Below are positions 1-6,420 of a stretch of 8,291 nucleotides of DNA, one piece after another. The notes beneath the pieces were generated by a model that did not search any database, was not told where the DNA came from, and saw only the letters and a program-made list of their open reading frames with translations. The position numbers were made by a program, and so were the translations under genes. Source of the DNA: Mucilaginibacter sp. (GTDB lineage: Bacteria; Bacteroidota; Bacteroidia; Sphingobacteriales; Sphingobacteriaceae). The DNA lies in contig JAICXZ010000100.1 in assembly GCA_025934475.1 (NCBI GenBank), forward strand, positions 1-8,291, given 5' to 3'. Each line of letters begins with the position of its first letter. The stretch's first letter is position 1.

Positions 1-2
1 CG

Positions 3-1643
3 AGACCCGCGTGGCGCGCAGTCTCCTGGGCGAAATTTTCGAAGCCGTTCATCGCACATGGCTACAAGAAATACGATAAGCGCGAAGTATATGGCGGTTT
101 CTGGGGACAGTTTAACCGTACGCCGAATTTCCCGGAGATAGCAGGCAAGCAGATCAGGGCGTATTTTGATTTCAAGACCAACGAAGGCGAGAAGATCAAG
201 ATCAAAATGGCACTGTCGCCGGTAAGCACGGATAACGCGTTGGCTAATATGCAGACCGAAGCGCCGGGATGGGATTTTGAGAAGGTGAAGGCCGATGGTC
301 AGCACCAATGGGAGCAGGAACTGCACAAGATCGTGATAGAAGGTTCGCAGGCCGATAAAGAGAATTTTTATACCTCGATGTACCACGCCATGATCAACCC
401 CACCATCTACATGGACGTGAACAACGATTACCGGGGACTGGATAAGAACAACCACAAAGCCGAAGGCTTCACCAATTATACCACGTTTTCACTGTGGGAT
501 ACCCATCGGGCGCTGCACCCGCTGTTCAACATCATCGAGACCAAACGCGACGCGGATATGGTGCAAAGTATGCTGGCACATTACGATCAGAGCCCTGAGC
601 ACATGCTGCCGGTTTGGAGCAACTCGGCTAACGAGAATTGGTGTATGAGCGGCTATCACGCTGTTTCGGTAATTGCCGATGCGGTGGTAAAAGGCAACGC
701 GCCGTTTGATGCCAATAAAGCACTGGATGCTTGCGTGGCAACAGCCAACCATCGCGACTATGCCGGTATCGGCTACTATATCGACATGGGTTATATCCCG
801 GATGATAAGAACGGAGTTTCGGTATCATCGACACTGGAGTACGCTTATGACGACTGGTGTATCGCCCAGATGGCCAAAAAACTGGGTCGCCAGGATGTGT
901 ATGATACCTTTATCAAACGTTCGCAAAATTGGAAGAATGTGTACGACCCGAAGAGTGGCTTTATGCACCCAAGGCTGTCGGATGGTACATTCCGCAAAAA
1001 TTTCGATCCGTTCACTACCAATAATATGGGCTTTATCGAAGGCAACGCCTGGAACTATACTCTTTACGTTCCGCACGATCCAAAAGGTTTGATCCAAACG
1101 ATGGGCGGCAATAAGCGCTTTGTGACTTACATCGACAGTCTGTTCAGCTACCAACTGCCCGATAAATATTTTGCCGAAACCGAGGACATCACCCGCGATG
1201 GTATCATCGGCAACTATGTGCACGGCAACGAGCCCTCACACCACGTAGCCTACCTGTACGACTGGACCGACAAACCCTGGAAAACTCAGGAGAAGATTCG
1301 CCTTATTTTGCGCATGCAATACAAAAACGCACCCGATGGCCTCGGCGGCAACGACGATACAGGCCAGATGAGCGCCTGGTATATCTTCAGCTCATTGGGC
1401 TTTTATCCGGTAGCGCCGGGATCAGATCAGTATGCGATCGGTAGCCCGGCAGTAGGCAAGGCCGTGATTACTTTGGAGAATGGTAAAACCTTTACCATCA
1501 ACGTAAAGAATCAAGGCGACAAGAATGTGTACGTAAAAAAGATCGAGCTAAACGGCAAACAGCTAAACGGCTATTTCATTTCGCACAGCGATATTATGAA
1601 TGGGGGAGAGATGACGTTTTATATGTCGGGGAAGCATAATTAA
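3..1643 (+). CDS. GH92 family alpha-mannosidase, C-terminal part (5' end outside window)
   Basis: This is an exo-acting, calcium-dependent glycoside hydrolase family 92 enzyme, expected to remove alpha-linked mannose (often alpha-1,2) from N-glycans or mannans in the periplasm or on the cell surface. The frame is open from base 3, and family-like sequence (FSKPF, GGFWGQF) precedes the first Met at 207, so that Met is internal and the gene is 5'-truncated. 546 residues are visible; full GH92 proteins are usually about 750, so the N-terminal beta-domain start and any signal peptide are missing. In fragment numbering, family motifs include FSLWDTHRALHPL, EGNAWNY (Glu346, probably the general acid), GNEPSHH (Glu410) and GNDDTGQMSAWY (Asp451/452, the region of the catalytic base). 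The C-terminus (SHSDIMNGGEMTFYM) ends as in intact family members. Bacteroidota often carry GH92 genes in glycan-utilisation loci, but no susC/susD is visible here. The exact linkage specificity cannot be read from the sequence. Confidence 0.93.
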   Translation, partial: RPAWRAVSWAKFSKPFIAHGYKKYDKREVYGGFWGQFNRTPNFPEIAGKQIRAYFDFKTNEGEKIKIKMALSPVSTDNALANMQTEAPGWDFEKVKADGQHQWEQELHKIVIEGSQADKENFYTSMYHAMINPTIYMDVNNDYRGLDKNNHKAEGFTNYTTFSLWDTHRALHPLFNIIETKRDADMVQSMLAHYDQSPEHMLPVWSNSANENWCMSGYHAVSVIADAVVKGNAPFDANKALDACVATANHRDYAGIGYYIDMGYIPDDKNGVSVSSTLEYAYDDWCIAQMAKKLGRQDVYDTFIKRSQNWKNVYDPKSGFMHPRLSDGTFRKNFDPFTTNNMGFIEGNAWNYTLYVPHDPKGLIQTMGGNKRFVTYIDSLFSYQLPDKYFAETEDITRDGIIGNYVHGNEPSHHVAYLYDWTDKPWKTQEKIRLILRMQYKNAPDGLGGNDDTGQMSAWYIFSSLGFYPVAPGSDQYAIGSPAVGKAVITLENGKTFTINVKNQGDKNVYVKKIELNGKQLNGYFISHSDIMNGGEMTFYMSGKHN

Positions 1644-1665
1644 AAAACCGGGGTCAAACCACAAC

Positions 1666-1809
1666 GTCATGGCGAGGAACGAAGCCATCTCTACACATGC
1701 AAATCAACCAGGATAATCTTGTTAAAAGGCGAGATTAAATCTGTCCATTTGAGATAATATCGCACGCTGACGGGCACTGTTCAGCGTTGGCTTCGTTCCT
1801 CGCCATGAC
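1666..1809. repeat. MITE-like intergenic element with perfect 22-bp terminal inverted repeats
   Basis: The arms at 1666-1687 (beginning GTCATGGCGAGGAACG) and 1788-1809 (ending CGTTCCTCGCCATGAC) are exact reverse complements over 22 bp and enclose about 100 bp with no coding potential. A nested 7-bp hairpin (1764-1770 with 1781-1787) abuts the right arm. The element fills the gap between two converging genes. No clear target-site duplication is visible at the edges. The arm sequence resembles a short repeat I recall as common between genes in Mucilaginibacter/Pedobacter-like genomes, so a dispersed non-autonomous element is the favoured reading. It could also act as a bidirectional transcription stop for both genes. 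The inverted repeat is seen directly; mobility is inference. Confidence 0.75.
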
Positions 1810-1816
1810 CTTCTAA

Positions 1817-2278
1817 TTATTTGAATATTTCCTTAATCACACTCTCCCTGTAAGAAAACACCTGTCTCAGCTTTTTCGCAACAATCAGACTATTTGCCAT
1901 GCGCCCTACGAACCCATAACCAATAGCATAGTTTACCATATCCGTCATCTGCACTCCGCCGTCCACGGCTTTAAAATGATGCTGATGGTGCCATAATTTG
2001 TAGGGTCCGAAACGCTGCTCATCCACAAAATATTCATTTGGCTTTACGTGGGTTATTTCGGTCATCCAGTTCAACTTGATACCAAACAAGGGCGAGACCT
2101 TGTAGGTGATGATCATCCCCGGATAAACCTTAGCTCCTGCCTTGAAATCGGATGTCACCTTGAAGCCCATATCCGGAGGCGTTATTTTGGCCAAATTTAA
2201 CGGTGAGGTAAAGAAATCCCAGGCCTTGTCGATGGTTGTGGGAATAAATGTTTCGAAACGGAGGGAGTAAGTTTTCAC
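1817..2278 (-). CDS. SRPBCC (START/Bet v1-like) family protein, putative ligand-binding
   Basis: A 153-residue cytoplasmic protein of the SRPBCC superfamily, whose helix-grip fold forms a hydrophobic cavity for lipids or other small ligands; the ligand is unknown. It resembles the cell-division-inhibitor-like SRPBCC proteins of Bacteroidota. Recognisable pieces are the N-terminal strand YSLRFETFIP, the alpha-1 segment AWDFFTSPLNLAKITPPDMGF (residues 19-39), ITYKVSPLFGI (57-67), WMTEITHV (71-78), DEQRFGPYKLWHHQHHF (86-102) and the C-terminal helix ending in YRESVIKEIFK. I chose the GTG at 2278 because homologues begin right there with a Lys/Tyr-containing strand. The frame stays open upstream to a TTG at 2386, but that adds a basic, non-family stretch and starts inside a hairpin loop. 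No ATG exists upstream in frame. No clear ribosome binding site precedes either start. It lies downstream of ykuK on the same strand but about 220 bp away, so it is probably transcribed on its own. Confidence 0.85.
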   Translation of the reverse strand: MKTYSLRFETFIPTTIDKAWDFFTSPLNLAKITPPDMGFKVTSDFKAGAKVYPGMIITYKVSPLFGIKLNWMTEITHVKPNEYFVDEQRFGPYKLWHHQHHFKAVDGGVQMTDMVNYAIGYGFVGRMANSLIVAKKLRQVFSYRESVIKEIFK

Positions 2279-2372
2279 CGGCTGTAAATGGATCTGCCGT
2301 AAAAATAAAAAACGCCGGCGCTTTGTTTCGATCAATTCGCTAAAGTTGTGAGATTGTTTCGGCCTCGCTGTT

Positions 2373-2396
2373 CCCCTCTCCGTCAACAGAGAGGGG
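2373..2396. repeat. Short perfect hairpin (8-bp GC-rich stem) upstream of the SRPBCC gene
   Basis: CCCCTCTC at 2373-2380 and GAGAGGGG at 2389-2396 are perfect inverted arms around an 8-base loop. Partial further pairing is possible outside the stem (GTTTC at 2356-2360 with GAAAC at 2399-2403, interrupted by bulges). No T-tract follows on either strand, so it does not look like a standard intrinsic terminator. CCCTCTC/GAGAGGG hairpins are, from memory, a common intergenic repeat in Bacteroidota genomes, so a dispersed palindromic element is plausible. It lies in the 2279-2498 gap between two same-strand genes and could affect mRNA stability or termination. Confidence 0.55.
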
Positions 2397-2421
2397 GCGA
2401 AACGGCCTGGATATTAGAGGA

Positions 2422-2454
2422 TAAAATTACATGAATGCCCCGCAGGGCAAGCAA
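2422..2454 (-). promoter_or_regulatory. Possible Bacteroidota-type promoter for the SRPBCC gene
   Basis: On the minus strand, TAATTTTA (2429-2422) matches the Bacteroidota -7 element TAnnTTTG at all but the last fixed base. TTG triplets lie 18 and 22 bases upstream (2450-2448 and 2454-2452), roughly the spacing expected for the -33 element. The site is within the gap after the ykuK stop. The match is weak, and the leader would include the 2373-2396 hairpin. Confidence 0.25.
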
Positions 2455-2498
2455 TGGCAGATGACCGGTCCCGGTTTCGGTCTTTATACGTAGTCCGT

Positions 2499-2972
2499 TT
2501 ACTGAACTATTTTATTAGCGCAGTAAGAGCTTGCAAAGGCTTCAGGCTTAGCTTTAAACACAAATCCCATGCTCAGGATGTAGCCCATAGCTTCGTGCAA
2601 AGCCTGGTTCGATTTGAACATTGGGTTGGTGTTGATGTCGGCATGTACCTCCAGGTCAACGTCGTACAGATCGAGCAGATCGCACAGCTTGTAAGCAATG
2701 TCGATCGATTTCTGCACCTCGGTCAGCATACGCTCCTTGATGCTCATCTTTTGGCCCGTACGCTCCTGGTGGATAAACATAAATCCGCCGCGTTTCTCGC
2801 GAATGAAGACAATAACTGTTGCAAAATCAGTTACATTGCCCTTTACCTGCGAGTCGGTGCCGATACAAACTTTGAGTTTGTTACCCAGTAAACTTTCCCT
2901 TTCGATTGCTTGTTCTACCTCTTCGAGGATTGGCGTGTGAATGATTTCGCCGCTAAATTTTCTCCAGGTCAT
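2499..2972 (-). CDS. YkuK-family RNase H-like protein (formerly DUF458)
   Basis: A 157-residue cytoplasmic protein of the ribonuclease H-like YkuK family (Pfam RNaseH_like/DUF458). The fold suggests a metal-dependent nuclease, but I know of no established substrate or pathway. Visible motifs are GTDSQ (residues 38-42, with Asp40 in the position of the first RNase H carboxylate), FATVIVFIREKRGG (strand pair), a conserved acidic Glu85 in MLTEVQKS, EVHADINTNP (Asp112) and the C-terminal helix ASSYCANKIV. The order Asp, Glu, Asp agrees with an RNase H-like active site; assigning these residues as catalytic is inference. The length is close to family size and the ATG start at 2972 is unambiguous, although no Shine-Dalgarno sequence precedes it. 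It is divergent from the M13 peptidase gene across a 209-bp region that must hold both promoters. Confidence 0.9.
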   Translation of the reverse strand: MTWRKFSGEIIHTPILEEVEQAIERESLLGNKLKVCIGTDSQVKGNVTDFATVIVFIREKRGGFMFIHQERTGQKMSIKERMLTEVQKSIDIAYKLCDLLDLYDVDLEVHADINTNPMFKSNQALHEAMGYILSMGFVFKAKPEAFASSYCANKIVQ

Positions 2973-2998
2973 AAAATTATTTTAGGTTAATTTTAAGT

Positions 2999-3015
2999 GA
3001 CCTGATTTTCAGGTC
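2999..3015. promoter_or_regulatory. Perfect 7-bp palindrome near the ykuK promoter (operator or leader hairpin)
   Basis: GACCTGA (2999-3005) and TCAGGTC (3009-3015) are exact inverted arms with a 3-base TTT spacer. The site is 27 bases upstream of the ykuK start. A possible minus-strand -7 element, TATTTTTA (3025-3018, one mismatch to TAnnTTTG), lies immediately upstream, which would put the palindrome at or just after the ykuK transcription start. It could be a repressor site or a 5'-leader hairpin. The palindrome is seen directly; its function is inference. Confidence 0.4.
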
Positions 3016-3096
3016 TATAAAAATAAGCGATATACATCCATATTAACGTAAACGCAATATCATTTATTTGTTAACACTTCAGGGCTTATTAACAGC

Positions 3097-3123
3097 TTGT
3101 TATTCGAATAAGTTATATATTAG
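3097..3123 (+). promoter_or_regulatory. Possible promoter of the M13 peptidase gene with embedded 12-bp palindrome
   Basis: TATATTAG at 3116-3123 matches the Bacteroidota -7 consensus TAnnTTTG with one mismatch. A TTG at 3097-3099 could serve as the -33 element, though the 16-base spacing is short. Between them lies the perfect palindrome TTATTCGAATAA (3100-3111), placed where a repressor would block transcription. The resulting leader of roughly 50 bases contains a small stem (GGATGT 3129-3134 with ACATCC 3148-3153). All of this is weak pattern matching. Confidence 0.25.
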
Positions 3124-3181
3124 TACGCGGATGTCCCCGTATCTGCAACATCCAATCTCAATAAAATCTAACTGATAGCTT

Positions 3182-5230
3182 ATGAAACTAAACCAATGGG
3201 CGGTGCTTGCTGTTTTAGCAATTGCTACAGCCGCCTGCAAACAAACTGTGAGCGACAAATCGGCTGAAGTGTCCAAGCGTACCGTCTTTCTTGATAAGAT
3301 AGGTATGGACAGCACGGTAAAGCCCGGCAACGACTTTTTTACCTATGCCAACGGAACCTGGTTCAAAAACGCTAAAATTCCGCCTAGCGAAAACGGCTGG
3401 GGCTCGTTTTACACTGTTGATGACGAAAACGTAAAGCATCTGCGCGAAATATTGGATCAGGTATCCGGGGCCGACAATCCGGCCGACAGCAAAGAACAAA
3501 AAGTAGGCGATCTGTACAAAAGCGGCATGGATACCACAGCGCTGGACAAACTCGATTATACTCCGATAAAACCCGTATTAGCTAAAATTAGCGCTGTAAA
3601 AGACTACAAAGGTCTGGTAGCATTAGCCGCGGATGGCTTTAAGGACGGCGATGGATTTCTGCTTGGCTTTTATGTGTCGGCGGATGACCGCAGAAGTAGT
3701 ATGAATATTCCACACTTCGATCAAACCGGATTGGGCCTGCCCGAACGTGATTATTATTTCAAAACAGATTCCGCTTCCAAAAAGATTAGAGACGAGTATG
3801 TGAAATATATTGCCCAGCTATTTACGCTGACTGGTGTGGATGCCGCGAATGCAGCCAAAAAAGCTGCCGGCATCATGAAGCTCGAAACGGCTATTGCCCA
3901 ATCACATTCAACACCTGTTGAATTGCGGGATCCGGTTAAAAACTACAACAAGTTTGCGGTGACCGATTTTCAGAAACAAATGCCGGATGTAGACCTAAAA
4001 GATGCCTTCAGCCGCATGGGGCTTAAAACGGACACGATATTGGTAGGGCAACCTAAATATTATGCTACGCTTGATCTGTTGTTAAAATCGACCCCGATTG
4101 ATGTTTGGAAAGATAAGGCTTGCTTTGGCGAACTGGACGGTTCGGCAACTATCCTGAGCAAACGATTCAGAGATGCGCATTTCAACTTCTGGAACAAGAA
4201 CCTTTATGGCGAGAAACAGCAAAAGCCGCGCTGGAAGACGATGTCGCAAACTGTGGATGGCGGTTTGGGCGAGTTGCTGGGGCAATTGTATGTAGAGAAA
4301 TATTTCCCTCCTGACGCGAAAAAGCGCATGCTTGATTTGGTGAACAACCTTATCTCGGTTTATAGGGACCGTATCGAAAAGCTGGACTGGATGAGCCCAG
4401 ACACCAAAAAACGAGCGCTCGAAAAGCTGTCTGCCTTTACTAAAAAAATCGGCTATCCGGATAAATGGAAAGATTACAGCGACATCCATGTCAGCAAGGA
4501 TTCGTTCTTTAAAAATGAGCAGGAAATATCCCGCCACAACTACCGCCGCATGATGGCCAAAGTGGGCAAACCTGTAGATCGAACCGAATGGGGTATGACG
4601 CCGCCAACCGTGAATGCCTATTACAACGCGACTTACAATGAGATCGTTTTCCCGGCCGGTATCTTGCAATTCCCTTTCTTTGACAATAATGCTGATGATG
4701 CGATCAACTATGGCGGCATTGGCATGGTAATAGGCCACGAGATGACACACGGCTTCGACGACGAGGGTCGGCAATACGATAAAGACGGCAACCTGAAAGA
4801 TTGGTGGACGAAAGAGGACGCCGACAAATTCAAGAAAAAGGTACAGGTGATGATCGATCAATATAATAAGTACACGGTGCTCAATGGTCTGCATGTAAAT
4901 GGGCAGCTTACCCAGGGTGAGGACCTGGCCGATATAGGCGGACTGGCCATTGCCTACCAGGCATTCAAAAATACGCCCGAAGGCAAAAGCGATAAGAAAA
5001 TTGATGGACTGACGCCCGATCAACGTTTCTTCATGTCATTCGCCGAGATATGGCGCGTCAAAAATACCGACGAAGTGATGCGCATGCGTATCAACCTCGA
5101 TCCTCATGCTCCTGAGATGTACCGCGTAAACGGACCCGCATCCAATATGCCGGCATTTTACAAGGCTTTCAATGTTAAGCCAGGCGATAAGCTGTATAGG
5201 GATGAGAAGGATATGGTGAAGGTGTGGTAG
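3182..5230 (+). CDS. M13 family zinc metallopeptidase (neprilysin/PepO-like), lipoprotein
   Basis: A 682-residue secreted endopeptidase of the neprilysin family, expected to cleave peptides in the periplasm or at the cell surface. The N-terminus has a lipoprotein signal (hydrophobic WAVLAVLAIATAAC, lipobox Cys19), so the mature enzyme should be lipid-anchored. An M13 N-terminal domain (about residues 45-420) is followed by the catalytic domain. Zinc site: HEMTH at 519-523 (His519, Glu520, His523) and third ligand Glu580 in GEDLADIGG, with Asp584 four residues on. The substrate-binding NAYY motif is at 478-481, and His642 and Arg648 occupy the positions of neprilysin His711 and Arg717. The spacing of these sites parallels neprilysin, and the protein ends in the usual VKVW, so it is full length and probably active. 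The ATG at 3182 begins the signal peptide directly. The gene is monocistronic, followed by a strong terminator. Peptide substrates cannot be deduced. Confidence 0.96.
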   Translation: MKLNQWAVLAVLAIATAACKQTVSDKSAEVSKRTVFLDKIGMDSTVKPGNDFFTYANGTWFKNAKIPPSENGWGSFYTVDDENVKHLREILDQVSGADNPADSKEQKVGDLYKSGMDTTALDKLDYTPIKPVLAKISAVKDYKGLVALAADGFKDGDGFLLGFYVSADDRRSSMNIPHFDQTGLGLPERDYYFKTDSASKKIRDEYVKYIAQLFTLTGVDAANAAKKAAGIMKLETAIAQSHSTPVELRDPVKNYNKFAVTDFQKQMPDVDLKDAFSRMGLKTDTILVGQPKYYATLDLLLKSTPIDVWKDKACFGELDGSATILSKRFRDAHFNFWNKNLYGEKQQKPRWKTMSQTVDGGLGELLGQLYVEKYFPPDAKKRMLDLVNNLISVYRDRIEKLDWMSPDTKKRALEKLSAFTKKIGYPDKWKDYSDIHVSKDSFFKNEQEISRHNYRRMMAKVGKPVDRTEWGMTPPTVNAYYNATYNEIVFPAGILQFPFFDNNADDAINYGGIGMVIGHEMTHGFDDEGRQYDKDGNLKDWWTKEDADKFKKKVQVMIDQYNKYTVLNGLHVNGQLTQGEDLADIGGLAIAYQAFKNTPEGKSDKKIDGLTPDQRFFMSFAEIWRVKNTDEVMRMRINLDPHAPEMYRVNGPASNMPAFYKAFNVKPGDKLYRDEKDMVKVW

Positions 5231-5258
5231 TTTGAGGTAAAAAGGCGAAAGGTTTATA

Positions 5259-5289
5259 CAAGAGGCTCCGGAATTTCCGGAGCCTCTTG
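5259..5289. terminator. Bidirectional intrinsic terminator between converging M13 and DUF1028 genes
   Basis: A perfect 13-bp stem (5259-5271 with 5277-5289) encloses the 5-base loop AATTT; the core is AAGAGGCTCCGG paired with CCGGAGCCTCTT. It lies 28 bases after the M13 stop and ends just 3 bases before the DUF1028 stop on the opposite strand, so it can end transcription from both genes. AT-rich sequence follows the stem on the plus strand (GATTTATA) and on the minus strand (TATAAACC), although neither side has a long T-tract. Confidence 0.85.
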
Positions 5290-5291
5290 AT

Positions 5292-6269
5292 TTATAGCAA
5301 CTGTTTTAACTCAGCCGGAGTTACGGTTAGCTGATCAACTTTTGGCAGGCGGCGGGTAAGCTCGCGCCAGTTGGGGTCGATCGCATAGATCTTTTTCAGC
5401 ATTTTTGCCGCTTCGGCTACACCATGGTTATTAGCCAGGGTGATAGCATGCCAGTACTGCATTTCGAGATTTGAAGGGAACATCTTTTCCGCCGCTGTAT
5501 ATTCAGCCATAGCCTTGGGCATATTGCCTTTTTCCACGTTCAGGTCGCCGTTGTTCATATGCTCGTAGGCGCGGTGCAGTTTAAGCAAGCGTGAAAGTTC
5601 GGGGACCGGGTTGTCGCTGTCTTCTACGCGCAGGTCTATCAATTTATCGTCCCAGGAATCCTTAACCGGCTTGCCTGATACCACGATGAGCGCGGCTGAT
5701 TGCTTCCCCCGGATATCACCGCCAACTGCCTGCGCGGCTTTGAGGCAGGCTACTACACGTTCGGCCAAAGGTAGCTTACTATTCTTCACGAAAGCCTGTT
5801 GCATGGCGATGCAAACCTGGTCGGTAAGCATCATATTGGATTGAACCGAAAAATTGGCTCCGTGGATATCCCGTGCAAAATCAATGCATTTTTTGCCGGT
5901 ATAAACAGCGCTTTCACCTTTGGTATTCAGGAAAGCGACCTGCCTCACTTCGCGGCCGGGATCTTTGCTCAGTAACTCATCAAGCGCTTTTTGAGGTGAC
6001 TCGCCTTTCCCCATCAAATCGAGTCCGAGCGGGCCGTAAGCTTTGCGGATAAACGATTGCGTCGCAACCACGCCCACTCCCGACTTGCCCCAAATAACCG
6101 ACGAGCCTACGCTGAACCAATGACTTTGCACAGCCGCGGCCATTTCGCCGGTTTTATGGTCGCGGGCCACAATAGAGAAGGTGTGCGCTAATGGGTCCGA
6201 GGTTTTATAAACCTGGGCCATACAAGGCATGGCGAAACAAAGCGCGAGGAGATAAGTGAGTTTTTTCAT
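5292..6269 (-). CDS. Exported DUF1028 protein (Ntn-hydrolase-like) with TPR-like C-terminal tail
   Basis: A 325-residue exported protein. Residues 1-18 form a Sec signal peptide (MKKLTYLLALCFAMPCMA, likely cleaved before Gln19). Residues 29-228 are a DUF1028 domain with the family hallmarks TFSIVARD (30-37), VQSHWFSVGS (47-56), GVGVVATQSF (64-73), YGPLGLDLM (78-86), DPGREVRQVA (103-112), VQSNMML (142-148) and GGDIRGKQSAAL (183-194). I recall this family as having an Ntn-hydrolase-like fold with no proven reaction. Residues 230-310 (YEHMNNGDLNVEKGNMPKAM, AAEKMFPSNLEMQYW, AIDPNWREL) look like two or three degenerate TPR helices; in other lineages DUF1028 is followed by a putative peptidoglycan-binding region. 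The ATG at 6269 opens the signal peptide. The 151-bp gap upstream suggests its own promoter, though I see no convincing promoter motif. It converges on the M13 gene at a shared terminator. Confidence 0.9.
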   Translation of the reverse strand: MKKLTYLLALCFAMPCMAQVYKTSDPLAHTFSIVARDHKTGEMAAAVQSHWFSVGSSVIWGKSGVGVVATQSFIRKAYGPLGLDLMGKGESPQKALDELLSKDPGREVRQVAFLNTKGESAVYTGKKCIDFARDIHGANFSVQSNMMLTDQVCIAMQQAFVKNSKLPLAERVVACLKAAQAVGGDIRGKQSAALIVVSGKPVKDSWDDKLIDLRVEDSDNPVPELSRLLKLHRAYEHMNNGDLNVEKGNMPKAMAEYTAAEKMFPSNLEMQYWHAITLANNHGVAEAAKMLKKIYAIDPNWRELTRRLPKVDQLTVTPAELKQLL

Positions 6270-6420
6270 AGTTATAGGTTACAGGAATTTACATGAAAAT
6301 AGTAAATCGTTCTCATAACAGACGCGCCGTTTTCGTGCATACGGCATAAAAATCCCTTTTTCTTATATTTTGTGACATGGTGAGATGTCCCGGCTATGTT
6401 AGTGCCAAATACGGCTAAAC
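6270..6420. other. Intergenic gap upstream of the DUF1028 gene, no gene seen
   Basis: This 151-bp AT-rich gap separates two same-strand genes. Only small imperfect inverted repeats are visible: GACAT/ATGTC (6374-6378 with 6385-6389) and GCCGT/ACGGC near 6327-6346. I find no good TAnnTTTG element on the minus strand, no terminator with a T-tract for the upstream gene, and no small ORF with family features. It presumably holds the DUF1028 promoter. Confidence 0.4.

Noticed and set aside
207..209. ATG at 207 as the start of the GH92 gene
   Set aside because: The frame is open upstream to base 3 and already encodes GH92-like sequence (FSKPF, GGFWGQF), so this Met is internal to a gene that begins outside the window.
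2384..2386. TTG at 2386 as the start of the SRPBCC gene
   Set aside because: It falls in the loop of a hairpin and adds 36 residues without family similarity; the GTG at 2278 matches where homologues begin.
2454..2891. Plus-strand open frame of 145 codons over the ykuK gene
   Set aside because: It is antisense to the conserved YkuK-family protein, has no family resemblance, and is explained by the opposite-strand coding.
4082..5023. Long minus-strand open frame (313 codons) inside the M13 peptidase gene
   Set aside because: It lies wholly antisense to a clear, full-length M13 catalytic domain and encodes no recognisable motif; it is a shadow of the codon bias of the real gene.
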